In this document: piece after piece, positions 35,400 to 49,600 of the stretch
How the letters are laid out: each line of letters begins with the position of its first letter
How positions within the stretch are numbered: the stretch's first letter is position 1
DNA from: Euwallacea fornicatus
Taxonomy: Eukaryota; Arthropoda; Insecta; Coleoptera; Curculionidae
Length of the DNA: 64,000 nucleotides
Direction of reading: 5' to 3'
NCBI RefSeq assembly: GCF_040115645.1
Contig: NC_089542.1
Span: forward strand, 1,116,001-1,180,000
Position numbers and translations under genes: made by a program
Notes under the pieces: generated by a model
Databases searched by the model: none
The model's input: only the letters and a program-made list of their open reading frames with translations
What the model was told of the DNA's origin: nothing

Positions 35400-38300
35400 G
35401 GCAGATTCAGATCCTGAAAGCTCATCGTATCCCCTTATGCGAACCGTTTTGAGTAATTTGTTATTGCTACCCGGACAGTACCGCAGTGCGCTATGTTAAA
35501 AATGTTGCGATTTTTTGTTTACATATTTAATACACATGCGAAATGAATTTCAAGCTTAAATAATTCTTAGATAGCGATACACATTTGCGTTTTGCTACGC
35601 CACGGCAATCGTTCGCAGTTTAGGGTATTATGCTTCGATGTGTTCAATAGAAGAAGATGTCCAGACTGGTGCGAATCTACCGTTTAGGTTTTCACTGTAA
35701 ATTACATTGTACATATTGAGTCTAAAGTGGAATAAGATGAATTGAAGATATTTGGTAACGACGTTCTTAAAAGACATTTCGACGATTGTGTCGCTAACAC
35801 ATAGATGGTGCCACTTTGAAAAATAACTCTTGACCCTGTCATCCGTCATATATATAAGGTAAAAGGAAATGCATTTATGTACCTCAGGGCGTGGTTGATC
35901 TGATGTCGCGCAACCTGGGTATGCGATAGTCGACTGGGGTAATCTTATGGAAGCCCCACTAAAATCTCCGCTCTCTGAGTAACTCCTTTCATTTTCTCTT
36001 CTCTTTGCCTTGTGATATCCATACCCCTTTTGCATATGGTCATCATTGGGTGTTTAGTCAATTCTTTTTATCATTTGACGTCCTATGGCATTTCCAACTT
36101 CTCTGGTTTTTCCCAGTCTGTGCTTATCCTACTTGCCCCAAAAAGCTGGATTTGGACGTAGTAATAGATCATTTCTTTGGCAGACCTGCTCCACGATTTT
36201 ACCCATTACTCAACCATCCTTTGGTTTTCAGCGTCTGTTACCTCTCTCTGTGTCTCCCTACTCTGAGAATGGTTCCCCAAAATTGGGGAAGGGACATCCA
36301 AGAGTTGACACGTGGAGACCGGGAGATAGGCCTTTGACCACTACTTTGGACTGATCTGAACCACCCTGAACAATTTAACTTAACAGTGTTTCAAAATCGG
36401 TTGTTCTTAGTGCGGACTTTAAATTACTGTAGGCATCTTCTTACTGACCCTTATACAAATAATGGATACACCATAGTGTAAGTATAGACATTTTCGAAAA
36501 ATCGAAAATTTATGCGTTGTAGATGAATAATTATTTACTTTGTTATTTGAGTCAGGAGATCGAAAATATCTACTTTAATAAGTCTCCGGTGTCTTTTAAA
36601 GCCACTTTAAACCGATTTTCCTTGAAACCTTTCATCGGTCCAAAGTTTCCGAAAAGTATAACTAATTAAGGATAATCGAAATTTTCCACCCCATCCTTTC
36701 CCGTATTCTCAGAGCCCCCAAGTAAATAAATGGATAAATCTCGTATTATTTGCCGTAGATGCGGATCTGACAGGTTTATTAGTTCCACACATGCCGCCAG
36801 CTAATGAGGGTGCTTTATCTTTAGACCTTTATTAAATTCGACGTTATACCGATTTATGTACGACATTGATGATAAATTGAGCACTTTCACACTGCTAAGG
36901 ACACCTTGAAGATGCTAGATTACCTACAGCCCTTAAGGCCGAATTATTAATGTGCCGTCAACTTTATCTGCAGGTTAATTTCGAGAGAAATGTTTTCGAT
37001 TTCTCATCTGTAAAGTAGCTGGATGTCAAAGTTAATCCAATTTCTGTATGATATAGTGCTTTGCGATTGGAGTATTATCACAGGATTATCCGTGGCTTTT
37101 GTGCTAATGTTCCTGGGACACTCTGTATAAATGAAATAATTCTCAACCACAAACATTAAATTCTCTGAGCAGTGCGCATTGCCCTAGCCCTTGGGCTTTT
37201 CGCCTTTTATGTGAAACGGGCGCCGACTTACTGGCTATAACGCGATGGCATTTCCTCTTCAAAGAACCAGTTATTTTTCCGTTATACGAGGAAGATACCC
37301 TCAAATTGGATTTCTGTATGTTTCAAATGACGTAACTTTTTATTCACTTCACAAAATGTAACGATTGAGACCGCCTTACGTAAAATGACAAGTCACATAA
37401 ATTTAATGTGCTAAAAAAGGATAGAGATACATTTGAAGACCTAAACATAACCCTATTTCTTTACACGGTTGCCGCTTAATGTGTTTGACGTTTTGATTTA
37501 ATTTGACGTTTTACATCGTTGTGACGTTTGTTCATCAACTTTGACGGTATAATGTCTATTTTTGAGAACTAAAATACTGCCCCTGGTTATTTATGATCGA
37601 TGCTGTTATTATTGTTACTGGTATAATGCTCAAGTTTCTAAACAGTCGGCGTAAGGAGCTTGTAGCGTCTCTGCTGCCTATTAATCCTAAAAAGATGTGG
37701 CATCGCCGCTGACACGGAACCTGTGGGGTGCATCAAAAGTTGCGTGATTTGAACCATGGGTGAGAACCATTTGAATATGTCCTGGAAAGTGACAGAGGGC
37801 AGCACGGCACGTGCAGAACTCTGAAGCTCCTTCAGGCCCACTTACGTGACTCAACGATTTCAATTTTGGTGGTATCTACCATCATTTGTATGTGCCCTCC
37901 ATGAATTTGTGCAACTTCCAACGGGAGAAAGTGGAGGCAATGAAGCTCACGGCTTCATTTATGTGCGGATGAAGTTGGTGTTCTAAATTCAATCTTCAAC
38001 AGAAAACTGAAGGATTCGGAAGGTTAATCATCGTCGAGTTTCGATATCCGTATCTCAGAAGTAAATCCCTAAGTAAAGTTATTTCCCATATGGTTTGTGG
38101 GTGGCACTCCGCTGGCATGGCAAAAAGCAGTTTAGGAGTTACTTTCAGTTGGATGATGGATTAGAGATTGTGTTCCTTGCGGCGCTGCTCAAGAATTAAA
38201 AAAAAAATTTAAGAAATGCTTGGGGCGATTGAATTAAAATGTTCGTAATGTGTGTGTTCTTAGTTCATACCGGAATCTCAGTGGCGGAGCACTGCGGGTG

Positions 38301-40090
38301 ATTTGCCATAGTTTTACCCAAAAACAGTAAACCCCAATAGATCGTTGCAATTTTCTCAAAAACTTTTCTTCTTTTCTATATTCTATGGCATTTTGTTTCG
38401 TTTTTGAGGTAAAACCTGAAATAGAATTAGAGCTTTAAAATCTCACAAAATCCTGTAACATGGCTACCATCAACTGAGGCACATAAATTCTTCCAAGTGA
38501 CCATTTGAAATCTTTCAAAACACTTCCTCTTCAAATCCGCACTCTTCAAAAAAAATTTAGGGCTGAATTTTTAACGCCCCATATTTCGCAAGTGTAAAGA
38601 TTCCCTACGTATGTTCATGGGGTGTTTTTCCTCGTTCTCATCCAAGGAATATCCCGAAAAGCTTGTACCGTACGTCTAGGAAACGCCCCGTTATAGCTCC
38701 TCTATACATTTTCGTTGGAGATTTCATCACCATTTGCAATAATAACGGAAAAAGCGTGGGGCGCCATAAGCGGGCTGCACTTGACCATCTCACAATAATA
38801 CACTTGACCCAAATAACTCATAGGACTCAGTCACAATGAAAGTTATTCCAGAAAATATTTATTTGCCCCTCGCTGTGACATAGTAACACACTTCTATATA
38901 TTGCTGACTGGATATTATTTATCGCACGTGATAGATTGGGACTGTACATGGATTAGTTGCGAGTTTCTTAAGTAATTAACGGCAGCAAACGACTCAGACA
39001 ATTGACTAAAAAAGGCTGAGATGTATCTTGTTTTGGCGCATCCCATGGAGTGCGCCTAATCGACTTTGGTGGTAGATTCTGACATTTGACAGTTGTTTTT
39101 TTTTTTAACGAACCGAGGACGTGTCCGTCATTGGCCGTTATAGTGATTATGTGCTTTGCGCGTCACAACTTGGCATTCCGGGTTTGGGCAACATTCATTC
39201 AGAGGAAAACCATAGTAACATGCGCACATAAACGCCGTGCAAACGAAAATACATATTTTTCAGTGTCAGGTTTGCGTAGACGGATTCATTGCCAAATGAT
39301 TTTTTAAGACGAAATTCCGATGATGATGATCGGTCCACATACAACGAGAGATTTCAAGTTTAGGTCCGCCTCAACGGCGTTCTATAAATAGAGCGGTCGA
39401 GCGCCAATAGAGAGAAATTTTAATTCGATTATTATCGTTTCACGTTCCAGATGTTCCACTAATTAGTATACTCAATGGCTGAATTTCGAATTAAACGTTT
39501 TTTGGAACAATCGACTTTTACAGCTGCAGCGTTTTTGAGCTTCGCATCACGGCTATTACGGACGCAATTAAGCTTCCACTAATCTGAAGGAAAAGTTATT
39601 TAACCACAGTTTGCACTGGAAATGCCCACTGTCTAAGCCTGAAACCTTTGACATTGTTTCCGTTCATCGGACTCTTTATCTCCGATTTAAAGCCTGGCTT
39701 TTATTGGCGGGATTTACATTTACCAGCTCCTTCTTGCTTTTACCAGACCCTATCAAAAGTCATTCCAAAACACAAAGCTGTTCAGTCATTCTTTATTCAT
39801 CGAGCACAAAGCAACAACTTAAATTATTAAATTGTTTTGTTACCCAGTTTCTCGACGTTTTGCACTTGAAAATCGAAAACAATGCCTTAACGTTGGTACT
39901 GAATTATGAAAGTGTGCTGAGTGGAAAATTACGACAAATTGGGGCTTCGTTGTAGCTTTGCTTTAGGTCAGTGTGTTAGACACGAACTGCAAGTAAAAGA
40001 ACATCACTGATAAGCTGTGACTGTCTGAGGACCTGGTCCCAGCTCACGCGGAAATCTGCTTAGCGACGACATACGACACGCATTCCTCGC
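35400..40090. other. Intergenic, no gene recognised
   Basis: About 4.7 kb with moderate-length open frames on both strands, for example 35628-36035 minus and 39611-39955 plus. None shows a known motif or flanking splice pattern. GGGACACTCTGTATAA at 37117-37132 resembles the end of a short transposon. Confidence 0.4.
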
Positions 40091-40091
40091 G

Positions 40092-40200
40092 ATTTTTGGA
40101 TGCGTGATCGAAAATTATCCGGAATTTTGGAAACGCGAGCGAAAATTATCGAGAATTTTGGATGTATGAGCGAAGACTATTTGGAATTTTAAATGCATCA
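40092..40200. repeat. 31-bp degenerate tandem repeat
   Basis: Units starting at about 40092, 40123 and 40154 follow the pattern ATTTTGGATGCRTGAGCGAA and then a TATC-GGA tail, with a fourth partial unit at 40185. The copies differ at several positions each, so the array is older than the 38-bp minisatellite. Confidence 0.75.
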
Positions 40201-40523
40201 GTTGCACTCGGAGAAGAAGTAAAATAATCAAAAGTACGAGTTCCCAGCACTAACTGAAGTGCAAATTATTGATCGATTTTAAAGCAGTACGCGTGAGAGC
40301 AATTTGGGAAAAAAGTCCGACTACGCGTAATGAACCAGCACTTTTCGCCGATCCAGAGCGCAAGAATTGGTCTAAACATTTGGAGGGGAATTTCGGGACG
40401 CTTGTAGCACCTCCGAAGAATCCCACATTGGCAAGGGGTGATCAATGAATTTCTCAACATTTTGTTTCATTTTCAATTTCACGAATCACTCAACAAAGTA
40501 GTATCTCCTCCTCTTCCTTTCCA

Positions 40524-40625
40524 GAACTACCCTTCCGCACCGAAAATGATTCACCAACGCTCAACAACCGCAACAAGGAACCTGCCCCGCAAAGTGTGTA
40601 ACTGACAAACCCTGTGAGTCGCTCA
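40524..40625 (+). other. Likely 5' untranslated part of the phosphatase first coding exon
   Basis: A good acceptor (TCTTCCTTTCCAG) ends at 40523. The sequence that follows contains TAA at 40599-40601 in the phosphatase frame, so it cannot be coding in that frame. It reads best as a spliced 5' leader. Confidence 0.45.
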
Positions 40626-43600
40626 ATGAACATGCCGAGTGACACAGAGACATCGAAGCTCAAGGGCCACTCGAATACCACGGGTACAGTGAAGAAGAAA
40701 CATCGTTCCAGGTCTACTCCCAGGACGAACGATGTGGACAAGCCTCGCAAGAAAAGACACTTGAGTGCTGCCAACTCTTTCGCGTCCATTCCAAACGCCA
40801 TTAAGTTGTCTATGTTGAACAGCGGACTTCTGCCTACCAGCAAGTTCAATGGTACGTCTAAGGTGTTGTGTATATATATATATATCGATTAAAGTAAGTT
40901 TATTTTACTGTCAAAACGGAAAGAAGTAAGTTTATTTATTCAGGACCTTACTAATTCATTATTAAGATTACCACGTCCATGGTTCGAGACCAATGATGAA
41001 ACGAAAAGAATTCGGAATAGTAAAATCGAGCCGGTTAGCGAACTCTTCGCCTAAATCGGTCTGATAGCCCTTTGCAACATGATATTAATTTTACTCCTAA
41101 ACAAAACCGTATTAATGCTTTGTGTAATTCGGCATGTTCATGTGGTATAGAAATATTGTGCAACTTCACCTATTCAGCCAGCTCGTATCTGTTCCGGCAA
41201 AGCTGCTTCTTCTGCAAGATAAATGAGTTTAAGGCACGATATGTTGCACGTGATGGACTTTCCATGGCCGAGAATATGTTCATTTGCATTAATAGTTTAT
41301 TAACGGTTCATCGACAGGAAGTAGTCGAACCAAGGAGTGATTTCTCCTATCGTAGAACTAAATTACTGGGAGCTGGTGATCAACACTTTAATCCTGAAGT
41401 AAACTAATGGGCGAACGTTAAAAAATTCTCAAGAGTATGTGTGGTAGTAGATAACTGATGGCCTGGTCAACGCCCCACCTTTTCATTAATCTTCGATGAT
41501 CGCTCGCGTTAATCCCTCATGGCATCAAACTCAACGTCCTCCTACATACTTTACTGCATTTAATAATTTTGATATTTGTTAAATATTACTTAATTTGAAC
41601 TGAAATATTTTTCCCCTGTATAGTTTCATTAGGTCCAACACTCAAAAGGCGTAAATAAAGCTCCACCTTCCTCCTAATTTATTACCCTGGCTTCCTAAAA
41701 GGGCAAGGGCTCAGGACAAAACGTTGTTCTGTAGTGATTTAAAGTGTAAGTAATGGTAATTTACCAACTGGCACCTCTATTTAGAAAGGGTAATGCTGTT
41801 TAGGTCAAATAGTCGGAGCTCTCTCGAATAGACTGGAGTTTAGTTCTGACCAGCTTAGATTTAGTGGCCTGAATATAAATGAATGGGACATATCCCTGTT
41901 AATCCTAAACGACATCGTAACCACCTGAAGCAGTTTTATCAGCATTTCTCGCATAAACGCCCCGTTTGAAACCTGATCCAGGTTAATGTTTAATTTCGGT
42001 TGCCGTGCGATTCTAATTTGACTGAACCCTGGAAGCGTGAGGATCAAAGGTTAACTTTTCCAGCTCTCGGGAAGGAAAAGCTTTGCTTACTGTTCGTCCG
42101 TTTATCACTAGAGCTCACATAGGGAATGGAAACATTTTGCAAAATGTAATGAAAAGCGTGACAAACCGTTTTAAAAATGAGTGAAATTTCAGTGGAAGAT
42201 GAAATTTTTAGGAAGAACCTGGATAGAACGTAAGAGAAGTTTGTGGATGAAAAGAAAATAAGCACGTCTCGAAGACGATCATCGCACTGGTTAAGAGCAC
42301 ACGAGTAATCTGAGATTTTTCGGTTTGTTGATTTCGAATATTTTCTGTGCGAAACACCCTAGGAAAACGTCATATCGCTTCCAAATCCTTTTTTTTTTGC
42401 TTGATTTCATTGGGCAGATTTCCATTTTTGTTGGCCATTTGACGCAGGCACCGCTCAGTTCAAAATCGCTAACGCAGACATCAACTGACGAGAAGAAATC
42501 CAGATGGAATCAATGAAATATTGAAGGCTTTGTAGAATTAAGAAGGGCACAGTTCGACGGCAATCAATATTGCTACAAACACATTTCAAATGAAGTAACC
42601 ATAAAAAGGGTACTTACGATATATTAGAGGAATAATAAAATTGGATTTATCCATGATTTCTTCTTTGAGTTATTTCCAGAACTACTCATAAAAGCTACAG
42701 TGCTTGTGGTTCTTTGGTAATGTCCTAGTGAATGCATTGATTGTGAAAAGCTTATATCACTTATCGCATTATTGTTGTTTATTGTTTGCAGTTACGTGTC
42801 TGCAGAGAGTAGTTCTGAAATTACTTTGTTGTTGTGGAATCGGTAAGTTGTGTCCGCTTAACATTTTTTTTTTTAATACTGTTTAACTAGCACAGAGGCA
42901 AATCGCTTAAATTTCACTATTCCTCTAATATAGCGGTTCTAGATTACTATACTCCTTCTGCGTTTGAGATTCATCGTGTCCACAGTCTCGCCTTTTGATG
43001 CTAAACAAATCCGAACCTCATAGACTAATAATTATAGTTTGCGGTGTTTTATGTACGTATTAGTGCTGCTTTTAATTGACTAACATAAGCATACTTCGGG
43101 TACCATAATGCAAACACTTAAACGGGCAAGACAATTGCGCACAACAAACAACAAAAATATTTTAAAAAATTAAAAAAAAAAAAATGATTTTTTTTTAATT
43201 TCGAAAAATGTCTCTCCCCAGTCGTGAACCCAGAACTTTCAATACACACATCAGCGATACCGATATGTGGCTCCCCATTTTGACTGAATTTTACATACGA
43301 CCTTTCCTTTGCCTTCTTTATGTCATCTGAAAAGCCCTGGAGTGCTGGCAATTAATAATTATTTATTCATTTCGCATAAAGCAGCTTTCCAGCAGGCAGT
43401 AAATGGAAAGATTGCTGTATTGCTTTCAAAGAAAATGGGTCAAGTGGCGATGCAACTTTGTATGAAAGGGAGGAAGCTTCGTTGAGGCACTTTTGCCTGA
43501 AAAGCTTACAAAAGAAGGTCTCCATTTTGTCACCGGAAATTTATTATTTTATTTATTGTTCTAGTTTATTATTTCAGTGTTGCGGTATCCTAACAGCATA

Positions 43601-46600
43601 CCAGGCGGGTATTTTAAAATTTTAAAGCGCTGTGTCTGAGGAACCGAAAAGGTAAAAGAAAACCCTTGAAAATTTTCGGTGATATGGAGGGAGGGCCCCT
43701 ACGAATGCATCAACTGACTCGTTCTGACTTGCCCCATCCGCCCTCCCGCCTTTCCGCCCTTCACCTAATTTTAAAGGGGAACTCCCAGTTTGCGATATAA
43801 CTAAAATCGCTGCGAACACGTGAGGTACGCACCTACAGAGCGACTGATATCCAGACCTCAAAATTGATCCTGCTGTCAATAGAATTTTTTTTTTTTTTAA
43901 CAAAGAATAATTGGCAGAGCAGCAGAAATTAAAACTCTGTAACAGATCGCAATTAATCCCGCTTTATCCGCTCGTCAGGTGGCTAAAACAGCAGAGTTAT
44001 CCAGTGAGTTAATAAGTGAAAGAACCGAAACTTCATAAGTTTTATCCTAATGAAATGCAAATCCTTCATGAGCTTGTTGACCATGACCCGAGTCCTGGAA
44101 TTAAATTTCGTGATATCGTGACTGATGAATTATTGCTGAATCAGAAATTGTTTAAAATATTGGCTTCAGTAACGAGTGTATGTGTATCTGTTTTTATCTA
44201 ACTGGGCATGTTAATACGCATAATTGGCGTTACTGATACGATGAGGGTCCACGCGCTGTCCAGACAAAGCCGAACCCAATAATCCCAGAAAATTAATGTT
44301 TGGACTGGTATAATGGGAAAATAGGTTATTGGTCCAATATTTGTTCCGGGAAACTTAAATAGAAAATATGTTAACACGTTAAACAAATTTATCAATTTTC
44401 TACTAGTTCGTGCATTGGAAGACCAGGCAAAATTGCACAGAAACACATATTTAAAAACAAATTTATTGCATTTTCTGCAAAAACCAGTTAGGCGGTGGTT
44501 AGGCGAACACAGTCCTAAATAGTGGATTGTTTGGGACACGGCTAAATGGCCTCTCGGATTCCCGGACCTAAACCCACATGACTTTTCCTCTGGGGTCGCC
44601 TAAAATCTATCGTTTTTAGATTAAAATTCATAGTCAAGGCTTAAACCTGACCTGAGGTCTAAGCTCTGGATTTGAGGTATGCGTCACCGAATGTCCCCCA
44701 CAAGCTTGAGCTTAAGTTCAGGTGGAGCTTAAACTGACGGTATATTTGGTGGGTGGCGGCAGGAGGGGTTTGTCAAAGTGGGTCAGTGAGTACATCACTG
44801 TGGTTCCTCCTCTATATCACGGAGATTTTTTTGAAGGGCTTGAGCCCTCAAAAATAGGGAAACAACAAAGGCGAGGGATTCAGTCTTTCGCCTTTGGATA
44901 GGGCGTAAGCGGAGAGATGCAAAAAAACTGAAAAGCATTGAAACTTGCCCGAGAAAGATGAAAATGGGCACATGGATAGGGAATAAGGAATTAAGAAACG
45001 TTGTCCTCAACGGTTTCTCGAAGTTTTAAGACACAAAAACAACTTAAACTTTTTCCTTTCTAAATTAATTTTTGAGGGGGAGCAGCAAAAATACCACGTA
45101 AAGTGAACTTTACGTGTCGCACTGTATAGAAACGAACACCACCTTTTTCGTAATCGATTTGTTCCCTTGACCTTATTCTGCGTGGAATGTGTCACCGATC
45201 GACATTTCCATCAGTCGTAGATGGACAGTTCGATGTAGGATCGAAGTCGAAAGAATCCGGAAACTTTTGAAAAGAGAACCTTTGAGGTCTGCCGAGAAAA
45301 ATTGCAAATATCCTCAAAAATTCATTATCTCAGCTTGCGCTTGAAGATTGTTTGCCTGGGAACGTGTCTCAAACAAGGGGAAAATTTTCGTTAAGGGAAA
45401 ACTTGTACGATAGTTCGCTTGACATTTGTGAATTTGGAAGTTTTCCAACTGCTCTCTTATGGGATCATTAAAATAATTTCGTCCCCCTCGGAGCTTGTTA
45501 GTCTAATGATTGACGTGTCCCGTTAAACTCTCATATCTTATTATGAGTTGATAATGCTGACTCGTCTAATTGGGACGTTAACAATCGCTCGTTCCGTATC
45601 AATTTGCGAAACGGGATCCTCATTCGAACACATAATATCGGAATGTTTCCGATGTTCCAACGAGCACATCACCGCTAAACATGAAAGTCTGTCAAACTCG
45701 CATTTAACTTATTTATTGCCCTCCAAACCATTTCAAATCCGGCTTGATTGATGGAAAATGTTGCGGCCGACTTCGGATTCGATGACGTCGAATCCCTTCT
45801 TAATCCGCCCGAAAAGGGTTGATGTAAGAAAATCTCCGAAACGTGATAGAAGCCGAGTTAAACAAACCCTTCCTTACCTTGTGCTCGTGAAGAAATTGCA
45901 TCATTAGCTGGGTCGAATCGTTGGGAAATAAATAATATTTCTTTCTCCATTTCAGCTTATCCTTGGCTCGTTATGTCGGCTAGAATAGAAAATTAGATGC
46001 TTCACTAGACACAGTAATGTTTTAGGCACGCAGTAGAGTCCATTTTAGTCTTTTTGAATATGGAAATCTTCATTGTTTCAGATGAAAACGGTGGTACAGT
46101 GGTGGACACCATAAGCGATCGGCCGATAGAAATCTCGGAGTTTATGAAGTTGTGCGAGCAACGACGCAAGTTTCCAGTCCTTTATAAACTAGAGTTCGAG
46201 GTGAGGAAGTAAAAGAAAAAACGCGATGAGAGTTGCTTATGTAGATTTGTTCAGATTGCCGAGAAGACCGAGCCGCACTCGTGTCGGCATGGCATTAAGA
46301 AGAGTAATTTAGAGAAGAACCAAAACCAAAGATGCATTCCTTGTGAGTATGTTTAACATCGCGATTTCTCCGTTAGGACGTTTGATTTGTTTCAGATGAT
46401 TATAACAGGGTAGTATTAGACACGATACAAGGTGAACACGACAGTGACTACATAAACGCCTCTTACGTAGATGTGAGTACTGTTCACCGTCAAAAACCTC
46501 GATCGTGGACAAAAACAGTTTTCCCCTCATCATTTTTCTGACCTTATAAAACGGCATGGAAATAAACTGAAAATCATTCGAGCATCCTTTTATAGTGGTT

Positions 46601-49600
46601 ATAACGGTCCAAAAGCTATCTCGGTAAACATGCTCCCTTAAGTGCAGAGCTTTTAGCTTTTATTACGCGAAACTAAAACCCGGATAGCTTCCAAGCTTGT
46701 GTAAATCTGGTAGATAGCAAATGGAAATATAAGCAAGAATATAAAACGAGTTTTGCACGAGAAATCGATTGAAAAGAGAATTCGCTCGTGTTGTTGATAA
46801 ACAGTATATAAAAAGCTTAAATTTGTTATATAAGTACTTCGCCGAGCTTTATGGCGCAGTTGTAAGCAACTTTTCTCACTCTTGTTGCATAATCGATACG
46901 TCGAAAGGGCTTCATTGATTCCATGTCCTTGTATTCTCAAGTCACCGAGTGTTCTGTGAAATGATACGTCATTTTCTAGAGCCTTTTAAAACCAAACGCT
47001 TACATCGTAACCCAGGGTCCGACCGAAGAAACCGTGACTGACTTCTGGAGGATGGTGTGGCAAGAGAAGGCCAGCTGTATTGTGATGTTGACGAAAACCT
47101 TCGACTTTATAAAAGTAAGAACGCTTTGTCATTCAGACAAATTGTCTCATTTTAGGGGACGCTTCTGGATTCAGAGCCGTTGGATGTCAAATTTGTCACG
47201 CTTGAAACCTCAAACCCCTATCTGCAGAAGAACGAACGCCAATATTGCTCTATTATTTACGGCCGAATTGTTTTTGTGAGCCCATTAATCGTTCTCCACC
47301 CCATTTAATCTTATAATATGCTGCCTTCGGCTCAAGGCTAAAATAAGCAAACAAACAACGATATATTATACGCGAATCGGCCATTTGCGATGAATTATGG
47401 AATTTTCCCATGACTGTGTATCTGTAGATCGTCGCTGCCCTTATTGGTGGTTTTCCTTGAAAATTTAATACCGGACCTGCCCGATCCGCAGCCATTCAGG
47501 GAGAGGGGCGACGTCTGCAGCGTTTTAGGAAAAAGTCCCATCGAATGGCCTCCGAGATGTCGAGATCTGAGGTCACTTGACTTTTGCAAGTTTATTCCTC
47601 AAAAATAGGCAAGACAACAAAGGTCAAGGACTTCATCTCTGCCGCGATTTGTACACCTCCTAAGTGCAGCAATTCAAAACAATTTTTTTAATTTCTCCAC
47701 CCTGTTTAATCTTATAATGTGTTGCTCTCGGCTCAAGGCTCAAATAAGCAAATAGTCATATGTTACACGCGAGTCGGGCGTTTGTGATGAAATATGGAAT
47801 TCTCGCGTAACTGTGTATCTTTACACCCCCACTTTTCTTATTGGCGTTTTTCCCTGGAAATTCAATACGAGAACTGCTTAATTCATCACCATTCGCGAAG
47901 AAGAGCGATGCCTGCAGCTTTTTAGGTTGCCAACCTAAAATTTCAATTTTTATTCAAATTCCTTTGAACTTGATAAATGGATTTTTGGGCGCTAGAATTT
48001 ATTAATATTAGCTATTGCCATTGGCTGAAAGCACAAAAGCTGAAGCGATCGCAACGACCTGAGCAATGATCCAAGTATGGTAATATTCTTAGGATATGCG
48101 CAAACGTTGCGGGAGCTTAAAATAGCAAAGTTTATTGGGTTCAAAACCCGGTGATAAGAATGTTAATTGGTAAATCCTAAAATGAGAACAACAAATCTCC
48201 TCAGGTAATGTGTGTTCAGTATTGGCCCGCCTCCAACGAATTGGAAGAAACGTACGGGGGGATCCACATAAAGGTGATCCAAGAAGAGGAACTTGCCAAT
48301 TTCAGGATAAGAACGTTTAGATTATATAAGATGCAGGGCGAGGTAAGTGTGCATTAATCTGGCTTTGTTAGGTTTTAAGTCTAATTTCAGCCGAGCTGCG
48401 CGGACAGTACTCGGTCCAAAGAATCTATATAGAGAATAAATGCACGTGCTTTATAAGAAATGACGATTTTAAGCTGCGTTTCTAGCATTTTCCAAATTCG
48501 TGATATTTTCCCGCACAAATTAGCGCGTCGAAGCCGATTTGGTTCCCCTAAGTGCCCCTAAGGGTCTCCGACTAAAAACAACCATGCTCCATTGCTTCAA
48601 ACTAGAAGAGCTAATTAAAATTTAAAAAATTATGAAGTCATCTCCTTTGCTGATTGATTTCGTGCTTCGAGTCGTGCTGGCATCTGTTCACGGTTTATTC
48701 ATAGAATTAATGTAACGAACGTTTAACAAAACCGCGAACTCAGAGATTACAGCTAGAGGATATTGATTAATTCATAAACATTTTTGAATTTCCATTGACT
48801 ACAAGGAAATCAATTTTTAGGCCGTTTCAGAAGAAAGATTCATACTTCAGTTTCACTTCACCGAATGGCACTGCCACTCGTGTCCTTTTGGAAACGCCCT
48901 TCTGGAATTCCGAAGGAGAGTACGCGCGGTGGTCGGCCATAGGATAAAGTCAAAAGAGGCCGGACCCATGGTGGTACATTGCAAGTAAGTGATGTAATTC
49001 GGCAAAAATTCAGATGGGGAATTTTTTTAATGTTATTTGCACTAAAGCGACATTGATCGCCCCGACTTCCAACATAAAAATTCGAGTTATTTAGTGCCGT
49101 CCACCTTGAGGTTTTTGGACCTCAGCCAAACACCACAATTACTGGTTTTATTGCAAAAACTATCATTTTCCATGGTATAACAATGTGTTTGTTTTTCTAA
49201 TAAACCCGGATATTCGGCGAGTTAATTGAAGGTTCCCATATGACTAAACCACAGTTGTCCGAAGAGAAAAGTGAGGAAGCAGAAATTAAGAAAAATTAAA
49301 GAGAATTGTGTAGGTTTCCTTATGGACACCTCTAGAGACAGATATGGTGAAAGTGGGATTATCTCGAAGAAAAATTGCCCCGGCAACAATGGCTCTATTA
49401 GAGCTCATTTCTAAAGGCATCAACGTGGATGCTCTGTTAAGTAACAATACAGGTGATGCATTTTTATCGTGTGGCGAATAAAGTTGGCGTTGTGTCCAAA
49501 TGGGAAATATTTTTCTTTCGTCGTAGAACAACGGCCAAATGGGAGAAAGAAATAATACGGTTTTATGTACAGGGTGTTCAGTCGGAAAAACTTGCCGTAA

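Noticed and set aside
35002..35499. 165-codon open frame
   Set aside because: It is open only because the 38-bp minisatellite lacks stops in any forward frame. There is no splice context or domain.
35628..36035. 135-codon minus-strand frame
   Set aside because: Reads like low-complexity chance coding; I could not match it to a transposon protein or find flanking exons.
40490..40849. 119-codon minus-strand frame
   Set aside because: Antisense to the first coding exon of the phosphatase, whose plus-strand frame is fixed by a phase-correct join to the next exon.
48130..48150. GGGTTCAAAACCCGG, reminiscent of a tRNA T arm
   Set aside because: No acceptor stem, anticodon arm or polymerase III A box is found at the right distance.
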